From CAZYYO01 sp964650965 (GTDB lineage: Bacteria; Bacillota; Clostridia; Lachnospirales; Lachnospiraceae): a stretch of 9,367 bases of DNA. The stretch is from the NCBI GenBank assembly GCA_964650965.1, contig CAZYYO010000083.1, positions 1-9,367 on the forward strand, read 5' to 3'. Positions 1 through 5,920 of the stretch are shown here, one piece after another; position 1 is the stretch's first letter, and every line of letters begins with the position of its first letter. A program made the position numbers and the translations under genes. The notes beneath the pieces were generated by a model. The model made no database searches and had not been told where the DNA came from. It saw nothing but the letters and a program-made list of their open reading frames with translations.

Positions 1-2
1 AT

Positions 3-575
3 GCCAGGAAAACCCAGGGGATTGTAAATGCAAGAATGGAGTTTGACAAGGAAACGCTTCAGCCACTTTATCGCATGGTGATTGGACAAGCGGGAGAAAG
101 CTGTGCTTTTTATGTAGCAAGCAAGCTGGGAATGCCAGTGGAAATGTTAAATACAGCAATGAAAGCTGCCTATGGTGAGCGTACAGGTGTAAAGGACTAT
201 GTTACCCAAGGACAGGAAACGAAAGCAGAAAAGAAGGCACATCATCCCAAAATTCAAAAAATAAAGAAAAATAAACAGTCCAGTATTCTTAGTGAAAAAT
301 TTCATCCAGGCGACAGTGTGATGATATATCCTGAGAAAAAAATTGGGATTGTCTGTCAGCCGGTAGATGAGAAGGGAATGCTGCAAGTACAGCTGCGGGA
401 TAAAAAGATATGGATGAATCATAAAAGGGTGAAGTTGCATGTTCTGGCCAACCAATTATATCCAGAGGACTATGATTTCTCCATTATCTTTGATTCCGTA
501 GAGCAGCGTAAGCTAAGGCACGATATGAGCCGTAAATATACGAAACAAACACTGTCCTATGACAAGGAGACATAA
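3..575 (+). CDS. MutS2-like ATPase, C-terminal part (partial at 5' end)
   Basis: The reading frame is open from the first bases of the window (codons from base 3 read ARKTQGIVNARMEFD), so the ATG at 36 is internal and the gene starts outside. MEFD-KETL-P-YR--IG-AGES-AF--A-KLG is the end of the MutS-family ATPase domain as seen in MutS2, a dimeric ATPase acting on branched or stalled DNA and on ribosomes. A Lys-rich linker follows (about residues 60-80 counted from the ATG at 36), then a small beta-rich segment (about 88-136, GDSVMIYPEKKIGIV), which resembles the KOW-like segment of MutS2. The protein ends in LYPEDYDFSIIFDSVEQRKLRHDM. There is no C-terminal Smr nuclease domain, so this is a MutS2 relative rather than canonical MutS2. 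It converges on the small gene at 596-907 with only 20 bp between stop codons and no clear terminator. The family assignment is fairly secure; the biochemical role is inferred. Confidence 0.8.
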   Translation, partial: ARKTQGIVNARMEFDKETLQPLYRMVIGQAGESCAFYVASKLGMPVEMLNTAMKAAYGERTGVKDYVTQGQETKAEKKAHHPKIQKIKKNKQSSILSEKFHPGDSVMIYPEKKIGIVCQPVDEKGMLQVQLRDKKIWMNHKRVKLHVLANQLYPEDYDFSIIFDSVEQRKLRHDMSRKYTKQTLSYDKET

Positions 576-595
576 TTGGGCTGGAAAAAGGTGGC

Positions 596-907
596 TTATA
601 ACTCACTTGGAATCTTCGATAGGGCAGAACCAGATCCTGCACCTCGATAGCTGGCATAATTCTTCACCAGCCGCCAGCTGTGGGGAAGGATATAGTAGCA
701 GATATAAAAGCTTTGTTCCATACAGGGAGCCAGCTCCGCGGTGCATCGAAAGACGGCATGGGTGTTATCTTCCTGGACACAGGTGGCACTGGTAATGTCT
801 ACGGTGATTCGTATATGCTCCGGATTTTCATAACGGAAGCGAACGGGAATGATTTTCCCTTTAATATTAAAACTGGCAATCATTTGAATCGGAATTAAAT
901 TCTCCAT
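596..907 (-). CDS. Small SOS-box-controlled protein of unknown function (dinB-neighbour type)
   Basis: I chose the ATG at 907-905 because GGAGG lies 7 nt upstream (919-915 on the minus strand). An in-frame ATG at 925 lies upstream of that site and lacks one of its own. The product is about 103 residues. Its first part, MENLIPIQMIASFNIKGKIIPVRFRYE, continues into ITVDI and then C-(A/V)...YYILPHSW. From memory this resembles short clostridial proteins often encoded next to the Y-family polymerase gene dinB, which have an N-terminal basic strand region, a central Cys and a terminal H-x-W motif. The function of that family is not known to me. Here the sequence continues about 25 residues past H-S-W (RLVKNYASYRGAGSG...), longer than I expect, so the 3' end may have been altered. 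No dinB is visible. A perfect LexA box upstream supports DNA-damage control. The frame could still be a chance ORF, but the box, the ribosome site and the family resemblance agree. Confidence 0.6.
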   Translation of the reverse strand: MENLIPIQMIASFNIKGKIIPVRFRYENPEHIRITVDITSATCVQEDNTHAVFRCTAELAPCMEQSFYICYYILPHSWRLVKNYASYRGAGSGSALSKIPSEL

Positions 908-923
908 ATGATGTCCTCCCAAC

Positions 924-953
924 AATATAAATAGAACATACGTTCTATTGCAA
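924..953 (-). promoter_or_regulatory. Candidate promoter of the SOS-box gene
   Basis: On the minus strand TTGCAA (953-948) and TATATT (929-924) are 18 nt apart, and the LexA palindrome fills the spacer. The predicted transcription start falls almost on the ribosome-binding site (about 918), which is tight. An alternative start from TTGAAG (987-982) with a weak TAAACT (964-959) upstream of the box cannot be excluded. Confidence 0.45.
930..949 (-). promoter_or_regulatory. LexA (SOS) operator, GAAC-ATAC-GTTC
   Basis: The core GAAC-N4-GTTC at 934-945 matches the Gram-positive LexA/DinR consensus, and the palindrome extends to perfect 8-bp arms (AATAGAAC / GTTCTATT). It lies 23 bp upstream of the ATG of the minus-strand gene at 596-907. 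On the minus strand it occupies the spacer between a possible -35 (TTGCAA, 953-948) and -10 (TATATT, 929-924), so bound LexA would block RNA polymerase. Confidence 0.85.
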
Positions 954-1046
954 AAATAAGTTTATCATGAATTCATTCATACTTCAAGAAGAAAATATTA
1001 GCAAAAGAGTCAACTTATAGTTGATTATTTTAACCAAAATTAACTT

Positions 1047-1099
1047 TACCTCCATTGTATTTTATTGCCTGACAAGGTATATTAAATGCAACGGAGGTA
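1047..1099 (+). promoter_or_regulatory. Inverted repeat covering promoter and ribosome site of the XRE gene
   Basis: The left arm TACCTCCATTGTATTT (1047-1062) pairs with AAATGCAACGGAGGTA (1084-1099) over 16 positions, with one mismatch and one G-T wobble and a 21-nt loop. The right arm contains the GGAGG ribosome-binding site (1093-1097) of the gene starting at 1106, and the left arm carries its anti-Shine-Dalgarno. A candidate promoter overlaps it: TTGTAT (1055-1060), 17 nt, TATATT (1078-1083). If transcription starts upstream of 1047, the RNA hairpin would hide the ribosome site. If it starts near 1090, the dyad can only act as a DNA operator, for example for autoregulation. Confidence 0.6.
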
Positions 1100-1105
1100 T
1101 TTTGT

Positions 1106-2221
1106 ATGGGAAATATTAATATCGCATCTCGCCTGGTGCAGGAGCGACATAAGAAGGGAATTTCACAGGAAGAGCTGGCAGCATATATTGGTGTTTCCAA
1201 GGCAGCAGTATCTAAATGGGAGAATGCTCAAAGCTATCCGGATATTACATTTCTGCCTCAGCTGGCAACATATTTTGATATTTCCATTGATGAACTGATG
1301 AATTATGAACCGCAGCTTACCAGGGAGGAAATTCTGCGACACTATTTTCGACTGGCCCAAGGATTTGCCAGGGAAAGCTTTGAAACAGTATATGAGGAAT
1401 GTCAGGAGCTGATGCGACAGTATTATTCCTGTTATCCCTTCTTATTGCAGTTAGCAGTGCTTCTGATGAATCATGCAGGTAAGGCTAAGGACCCCATGGA
1501 AATTATGCAGCAGGTGATAGATATTTTAGAGCGGGTACAGACGGAGGGAAATGATGTGGGAGATGCTAAGGAAGCGGCAATCCTGCAGGCAACCTGCTAT
1601 ATGCTGATGAATAGGAATCAGGAGGCATTGGATCTGTTAGATGAGGATCTTCGTCCCATGTCTCAGGAATTAGAATTGCTGGCACAGGTATATCAGAGAA
1701 TGAATCAGGTGGAGAAATCCAAGAAAATATTTCAGATTGCCATGTATCAGCATCTGTTGCTGCTGATTGGTGATGCCGTGTCCTATATGATGCTATATAT
1801 GAATGATGGCCAGCGAGCGGAGGAAGTGATAGAGAGGACCCAGCAGCTGGTAACCATCTACCATGTAGAAGAGCTGCATCCCAATGTGATGGCTAATTTC
1901 TATATTAGTGCGGCACAGGTTTACGCCATGCATCACAAGTTGAATGAGGCACTGGATATGATAGAGAAATATACCAGCATATGCAGGGAGAAATTCTTCC
2001 CATTTCAGCTTCATGGAGATGATTATTTTGACCAAATTGATGAATGGTTTGCAGATTTTGAGCTGGGAAATCAGGCACCAAGAAGCGGTGAGCTAATTAC
2101 AGAATCTATGGTAAAAATGGTACGGGATAATCCATATTTTAAGGAACTTCATCAGAATCCGCGATATGAGGAACTGGTGGGGCAATTAGATGAGTTTCAG
2201 AAAACATTTCACACAACGTAA
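1106..2221 (+). CDS. XRE-family transcriptional regulator with TPR-like C-terminal region
   Basis: The product has 371 residues and starts at an ATG 8 nt after GGAGG. Residues 7-66 form a Cro/C1-type helix-turn-helix (LVQERHKKGISQEELAAYIG, then VSKAAVSKWE as recognition helix and YPDITFLPQLATYFDISIDEL). The remaining 300 residues are helical, with repeated pairs of amphipathic helices (for example AAILQATCYMLMNRNQEALDL and LELLAQVYQRMNQVEKSKKI) typical of TPR-like sensor regions. There is no membrane segment, so it is a cytoplasmic DNA-binding protein. It is the first gene of a probable operon: the ABC ATPase starts 38 bp downstream in the same direction. By analogy with similar gene arrangements in Clostridia it probably controls the adjacent exporter, and the dyad over its own promoter region suggests self-control. 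The inducing signal is unknown. Confidence 0.88.
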   Translation: MGNINIASRLVQERHKKGISQEELAAYIGVSKAAVSKWENAQSYPDITFLPQLATYFDISIDELMNYEPQLTREEILRHYFRLAQGFARESFETVYEECQELMRQYYSCYPFLLQLAVLLMNHAGKAKDPMEIMQQVIDILERVQTEGNDVGDAKEAAILQATCYMLMNRNQEALDLLDEDLRPMSQELELLAQVYQRMNQVEKSKKIFQIAMYQHLLLLIGDAVSYMMLYMNDGQRAEEVIERTQQLVTIYHVEELHPNVMANFYISAAQVYAMHHKLNEALDMIEKYTSICREKFFPFQLHGDDYFDQIDEWFADFELGNQAPRSGELITESMVKMVRDNPYFKELHQNPRYEELVGQLDEFQKTFHTT

Positions 2222-2259
2222 CGCAGAAAATATAGAACATCAAATAAAGGAGACAAGAT

Positions 2260-2976
2260 ATGTTAGAAATCAAGAATTTTTCCAAAACATACCCAGGAGG
2301 AAAGCGAGCTGCAAATGGTATCAATCTAACGGTGGAGGATGGCGACATCTATGGATTCATAGGTCACAATGGTGCCGGCAAAAGTACCACCATTCGAGCA
2401 GTGGTCGGTGTGATGGAATTTGAAGAGGGGGAAATCTATATTGATGGTCATTCCGTGAAAACAGAGCCTATCGCCTGCAAGCAGCTGACAGCATATATCC
2501 CGGATAATCCGGATTTATACGAGCATCTTACAGGAATTCAATATTTGAATTTTGTGGCAGATATTTTCGGAATTGATGGAAATGTAAGAAAGGAACGAAT
2601 AAAAAAGTATGGAGATTTATTTGAAATAACATCTGCATTGGGAGACATGATTTCCTCTTATTCTCATGGTATGAAGCAGAAGCTGGCAATTATATCAGCG
2701 CTGATTCATGAACCTAAGCTCATGGTCTTAGATGAGCCATTTGTGGGATTGGATCCCAAGGCTTCGTTAGATTTAAAGAATGTAATGAGAGAGCTGTGCA
2801 GCAGGGGCTGCTCCATTTTCTTCTCCACCCATGTGCTGGAAGTGGCACAGAAGCTGTGTAATAAAATAGCAATTATCAAAGAGGGACAGATTGTTGCAGC
2901 AGGTACTATGGAGGAGCTTGTGAAGAACCAATCTCTGGAGGAAGTATTTATGGAGGTGACAGAGAATGACAAGTAA
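2260..2976 (+). CDS. ABC transporter ATP-binding protein
   Basis: The product is a 238-residue nucleotide-binding subunit that energises the membrane protein encoded next. The start follows AAGGAG by 7 nt. Motifs in order: Walker A GHNGAGKST (35-43), ABC signature YSHGMKQ (134-140, S-H-G in place of the common S-G-G), Walker B KLMVLDEP (153-160, catalytic E159), D-loop GLDP (163-166) and H-loop H191 in FFSTH. At the Q-loop position the sequence reads YIPDNPDLYEHLTG, with Asp82 where a Gln is usual; related exporter ATPases often vary here. The overall form (single short domain, GTMEEL and LEEVFMEVTE near the end) fits the BcrA/CcmA-like class that pairs with ABC-2 permeases. The last 11 bp overlap the permease start, suggesting translational coupling. 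The cargo cannot be read from the sequence. Confidence 0.93.
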   Translation: MLEIKNFSKTYPGGKRAANGINLTVEDGDIYGFIGHNGAGKSTTIRAVVGVMEFEEGEIYIDGHSVKTEPIACKQLTAYIPDNPDLYEHLTGIQYLNFVADIFGIDGNVRKERIKKYGDLFEITSALGDMISSYSHGMKQKLAIISALIHEPKLMVLDEPFVGLDPKASLDLKNVMRELCSRGCSIFFSTHVLEVAQKLCNKIAIIKEGQIVAAGTMEELVKNQSLEEVFMEVTENDK

Positions 2977-4567
2977 TTTGTGGACTTTACTCCATGCCCA
3001 ATATCAAAATCAATCAACGGTTAATGTGCTCCGCTTTGAGAAGGATAAGAAGAAAAGGGGAAAAGCCATAGGAATGCTATGCGCTTATACACTGGTTGCT
3101 GTCATGCTTATGGTCTATAGCTTTATCATGGCATACGGCTATGGATATCTGAATATGGCATATGTGATTCCAGGCTTTGCATTGGTGATTTCTTCTGTGA
3201 TAGCGTTGTTTTTTACCTTTCTTAAGACCAATGGATTTCTATTTGCCTATAAGGATTACGATATGATTATGGCATTGCCGGTGTCTACTAGAACCGTAAT
3301 TACGGCGAAATTTCTATATATGTATATCAACAATCTGTTGTTTAGCCTGGGGTTGATGCTGCCTATGAGTATTGCCTATGGCATCTGGAGGAGACCGGGG
3401 ACTATGGTCTATATCATCTGGTTTCTGGGAGCCTGCGTAGCCCCCTTGATTCCTATGTCTGTTGCAGCAGCAGTGGGAGCACTGATTGCAGCTATTGGTT
3501 CTAAGTTTCGCTTCAAGGTACTGGTACAGGTTATTTTATCGGTATTGCTGATGATGGCAATTTTCGGCCTCAGCTTCTTTCTTGGAGGAGATGGAAGCGA
3601 TGCACAGGCCTTGCTTCGTATTGAAGAGCTGGGAGAAATGCTCCAGACACAGCTGCATAAGATCTATCCGGTGGCAGCCTGGTTTGATACAGCAGTAAAT
3701 GATGGAAATGTTCTGGCACTCTTGGGAGTACTGGCAGTATCTGCTGCTGTCTATGGAATTTTTGTCAGTGTTGTGGCGGTGAAATATAAGGCAATTAATA
3801 CGGCACTGATGACCAGCGGAGGAACCTCTCACTATGAAATCACCCAGATGAAGAGCGGCACTATGATGAGTGCATTAATCAGAAAAGAATGGAAGCGATT
3901 CACCTCCTCTGTTACATATCTTATGAATATGGGAATCGGTTTGATTCTGGCTGTAGCGGCCTGTATCGCCTGTGTTGTGGTGGGGATTGATAAGGTGCTG
4001 TCAGAAATGCAGCTGGGAAATATGCAGCAAAGTCTGGTTTATATCCTGCCCTTTATCATTGGAATGATGTTGACTATGAGCTGTACCACCTGCGTATCCC
4101 TGTCCTTAGAGGGAAAGAATCTGTGGATTCTAAAAAGCCTTCCCATAGAGGAAGCAATGATTTATAAGAGTAAGATGGCATTTAACCTTCTGCTTCTTAC
4201 ACCTGCAGCCATTGTTTGCAATATTTGCCTTGCCATTGCCCTTAGATTACACCCCATGATGATTCTCTTATACCTTTTGGTTTCCTTTGCAGGAATCGGA
4301 TTCTCCACCACCTTCGGAATGTGTGTGGGCAAGCGATTCGCTAATTTTGGCTGGGAGAATGAGGTGGAAGTAATTAAGCAGGGCATGGCTTCTATGATGG
4401 GAATTCTGGTAAATATGATACTGCAAATCATCTTGGCTGCAGCAAGCTTTGGAATGAGTCAGATTATGGATGGCAGATTGGCAATGCTTATGATTTCCGT
4501 TATATTATTGGCAGTGGATGCCTTCTTTTACCGTTTGGCTATCCGTGGTAATCATTACAGTTCCTGA
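2966..4567 (+). CDS. ABC transporter permease, about 12 membrane segments
   Basis: The product is a 533-residue integral membrane protein. A strong GGAGGTGA (2952-2959) inside the ATPase gene lies 6 nt before its ATG, fixing the start. After a charged N-terminal tail (FEKDKKKRGK), hydrophobic stretches at roughly 36-56, 64-88, 115-140, 148-177, 184-207 and 248-273, then 318-342, 356-380, 405-427, 431-452, 476-500 and 504-522 suggest two sets of six segments. The halves look related: DYDMIMALPVSTRTVITAKF (98-117) and NLWILKSLPIEEAMIYKSKM (385-404) share the LP-x8-K pattern before a membrane helix. A long soluble loop (about 208-245) and another (274-317, ending IRKEWKRF) separate the segments. 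It would form the membrane channel of an exporter with the upstream ATPase. The family name and substrate are unknown to me. Its stop overlaps the convergent AraC-type gene by 13 bp. Confidence 0.87.
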   Translation: MTSNLWTLLHAQYQNQSTVNVLRFEKDKKKRGKAIGMLCAYTLVAVMLMVYSFIMAYGYGYLNMAYVIPGFALVISSVIALFFTFLKTNGFLFAYKDYDMIMALPVSTRTVITAKFLYMYINNLLFSLGLMLPMSIAYGIWRRPGTMVYIIWFLGACVAPLIPMSVAAAVGALIAAIGSKFRFKVLVQVILSVLLMMAIFGLSFFLGGDGSDAQALLRIEELGEMLQTQLHKIYPVAAWFDTAVNDGNVLALLGVLAVSAAVYGIFVSVVAVKYKAINTALMTSGGTSHYEITQMKSGTMMSALIRKEWKRFTSSVTYLMNMGIGLILAVAACIACVVVGIDKVLSEMQLGNMQQSLVYILPFIIGMMLTMSCTTCVSLSLEGKNLWILKSLPIEEAMIYKSKMAFNLLLLTPAAIVCNICLAIALRLHPMMILLYLLVSFAGIGFSTTFGMCVGKRFANFGWENEVEVIKQGMASMMGILVNMILQIILAAASFGMSQIMDGRLAMLMISVILLAVDAFFYRLAIRGNHYSS

Positions 4568-5382
4568 TTTCGATATTTACCAGGAGCAATCCCATAGGTC
4601 TTGGTAAATTGCTTGGTGAAGGCATAAACATCACTGTAACCACAGGCCTGTGCACAATCGGAAATGGAAGCATCTCCTAAGAGCATCAGGGCACCTCGCT
4701 GCATCTTCATACGGGTGCGGTAACGGGCAGGAGAGCAGCCAAAGCGTGCTGTGAATTCCCGGCGAAAGGTCTCATAACCAATATGAACCAGCTCTGCTAC
4801 CTGTTCCATGGAGATATCCAGGGTAAAGTTGGTAGAAAGAATCTGGGCTGCAGCTTCTAATTGAGGCTGTAGTCCTTCTTTTTTGTCTAATTGCTGATTG
4901 CATTGGAGAAAGAGGGTAAGCATCAGCTTCTCCATTTGAGGTAATAGCAGGGAAAGTTCCTGATCCTTGGCATGCTTCAATGTTTGCAATAATTCATCAA
5001 ACTCATAAAGTAAGGCCTGATTAAATCCACAGTGACATACCGGTTCCTTGGGAAGCAAATGCAGCTGCATCAGCATGTCATATACAGGTCGTCCTACACA
5101 AAAGAAGAATTCCAGCCAGGTGCCATCTAATACAATTTCTGTAGAATGCAGTTTGTCAGGAAATCGCTGAACCAAATCTCCTTTTTCCATAGGAATTCTT
5201 GTGCCATCCTCCGTATAATAGGTGCCATGTCCCTCTAGTACCAGAAAGCAGCTGTAATAATGAATCATAAAATCATACTGTGAATTTCGAGGCTCTACTT
5301 TGGGCATATAGCCACAAGCCAGAATTCCCGCATCCAAATCTTCCCCTAAGGTTCGATAAATTACATCCTTCTTATGCTCCAT
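4555..5382 (-). CDS. AraC-family transcriptional regulator
   Basis: The product has 275 residues. The start ATG at 5382 follows GGAGGAG (5399-5393, minus strand) by 10 nt. The N-terminal part (about 36-95, YDFMIHYYSCFLVLEGHGTY and IPMEKGDLVQRFPDKLHST) resembles the cupin-like sugar-sensing domain of AraC proteins. The C-terminal 90 residues carry the two helix-turn-helix units: MEQVAELVHIGYETFRREF (192-210) and SISDCAQACGYSDVYAFTKQF (239-259), followed by the family-typical YGIAPGKYR. It is transcribed divergently from the beta-galactosidase gene across 545 bp, so it most likely senses a sugar and activates that gene; this is inference from position. It overlaps the 3' end of the permease gene, and neither gene has a visible terminator at the junction. 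Confidence 0.9.
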   Translation of the reverse strand: MEHKKDVIYRTLGEDLDAGILACGYMPKVEPRNSQYDFMIHYYSCFLVLEGHGTYYTEDGTRIPMEKGDLVQRFPDKLHSTEIVLDGTWLEFFFCVGRPVYDMLMQLHLLPKEPVCHCGFNQALLYEFDELLQTLKHAKDQELSLLLPQMEKLMLTLFLQCNQQLDKKEGLQPQLEAAAQILSTNFTLDISMEQVAELVHIGYETFRREFTARFGCSPARYRTRMKMQRGALMLLGDASISDCAQACGYSDVYAFTKQFTKTYGIAPGKYRNQEL

Positions 5383-5431
5383 GTCTTACATTCTCCTCCC
5401 ACGAACTTCCCGCAGCTTAATTCTCCATTAC

Positions 5432-5476
5432 TACCAGTATGTAAGAATCAACTTGTACTGGTAAATCTTCCAAGTT
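5432..5476 (-). promoter_or_regulatory. Overlapping dyads upstream of the AraC-type gene
   Basis: TACCAGTA (5432-5439) and TACTGGTA (5456-5463) are perfect 8-bp inverted copies with centres 24 bp apart, about two helical turns. AACTTG (5450-5455) and CAAGTT (5471-5476) form a second, overlapping pair. They could be operator half-sites for AraC autoregulation or, in the araC leader RNA, mutually exclusive hairpins. Confidence 0.45.
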
Positions 5477-5506
5477 CATAACCAATAAAATAGATGTTCA
5501 AATAAT

Positions 5507-5535
5507 ATCGTAACACAAAATACCAAAATGGACAA
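5507..5535 (-). promoter_or_regulatory. Candidate promoter for the AraC-type gene
   Basis: On the minus strand TTGTCC (5535-5530) and TACGAT (5512-5507) are separated by 17 nt, each matching 4 of 6 consensus bases. Use of this promoter would give a leader of about 115 nt that includes the dyads at 5432-5476. The call is tentative. Confidence 0.3.
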
Positions 5536-5555
5536 AAAATAAAACAATAGAAACA

Positions 5556-5584
5556 TTTTAAATGGCATAAATACAAACTATAAT
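5556..5584 (+). promoter_or_regulatory. Candidate lacZ promoter with perfect -10
   Basis: TATAAT at 5579-5584 is a consensus -10. The -35 position at 17-nt spacing (TTTTAA, 5556-5561) is poor, as expected of a promoter needing an activator such as the neighbouring AraC protein. Transcription from about 5591 would place the entire cloverleaf element in a leader of about 337 nt. Confidence 0.4.
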
Positions 5585-5655
5585 GTCTATATAGAAAATA
5601 AATTGGACAAATAAATCCTGCTGCAAGTCCCATCTCGCCATCCGATACAGAGACT

Positions 5656-5894
5656 GGTGGATTACACAGAGGACAGGGTGCCCCAGGGGCGGGTTTTGGA
5701 AATAAGATATTCTATGTATTCCTGGGATTCTTTGCTGGTTGTTGACGCAACCGGCTTAAATTCGCCATCCATGGCTCAGTTTAAGCCTTTCACAGACATC
5801 CTGTCTGTGAATTGCTGGGAGTGGTAGGAATACTTAGAATATCTAATTTCCTGCAACATGCCCCTGTGGCACCCTGTCCTCTGTGTAATCCACC
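5656..5894. repeat. Large inverted-repeat element with three internal hairpins (cloverleaf fold)
   Basis: The arms 5656-5724 and 5825-5894 are reverse complements. The outer 27 bp (5656-5682 with 5868-5894) match perfectly; the rest pairs with five mismatches (left positions 5683, 5692, 5696, 5704, 5715), one bulge (5852) and three G-T wobbles. Inside are three further stems: GGTTG/CAACC (5737-5741 / 5748-5752), GGCTTAAA/TTTAAGCC (5753-5760 / 5780-5787) with an inner GCCA/TGGC, and a perfect 10-bp stem (5789-5798 / 5802-5811) with a 3-nt loop. Together they give a long stem ending in a four-way junction. It contains no credible ORF. I see no flanking target-site duplication. It may be a leader RNA of lacZ, a MITE-like element or a DNA cruciform; I do not recognise the family. 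Confidence 0.85.
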
Positions 5895-5915
5895 GCCCTT
5901 GCAGTAAGCCAAAAA

Positions 5916-5920
5916 AGGAG
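5916..5920 (+). promoter_or_regulatory. Ribosome-binding site of lacZ
   Basis: AGGAG preceded by a run of A lies 7 nt before the ATG at 5928 and 21 nt after the right end of the cloverleaf element, leaving it outside the main stem. Confidence 0.8.

Noticed and set aside
649..679. AGCTGGC/GCCAGCT inverted repeat after the mutS2-like gene
   Set aside because: The 7-bp arms with a 17-nt loop are not followed by a T-run, and the repeat lies inside the minus-strand coding region, so it is not a convincing terminator.
559..795. Plus-strand frame overlapping the mutS2-like end
   Set aside because: Its composition (many Trp, His, Arg, Ser) looks like a non-coding frame, and it is antisense to the SOS-box gene.
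680..898. Plus-strand frame of 72 codons opposite the SOS-box gene
   Set aside because: It lies antisense to the better-supported minus-strand gene and has no convincing ribosome site or family resemblance.
5386..5391. ATG-TAA start-stop pair on the minus strand between the AraC ribosome site and start codon
   Set aside because: It is only about 1 nt from the ribosome site, too close for initiation; probably chance.
5448..5633. 61-codon minus-strand frame rich in Cys, Tyr and Phe in the araC-lacZ spacer
   Set aside because: It is composed of AT-rich spacer, has a weak ribosome site, and shows no recognisable domain.
5656..5894. CRISPR array, retron or tRNA reading of the cloverleaf element
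   Set aside because: There are no spaced direct repeats, no reverse transcriptase gene nearby, and none of the conserved tRNA positions; the stem is also far too long for a tRNA.
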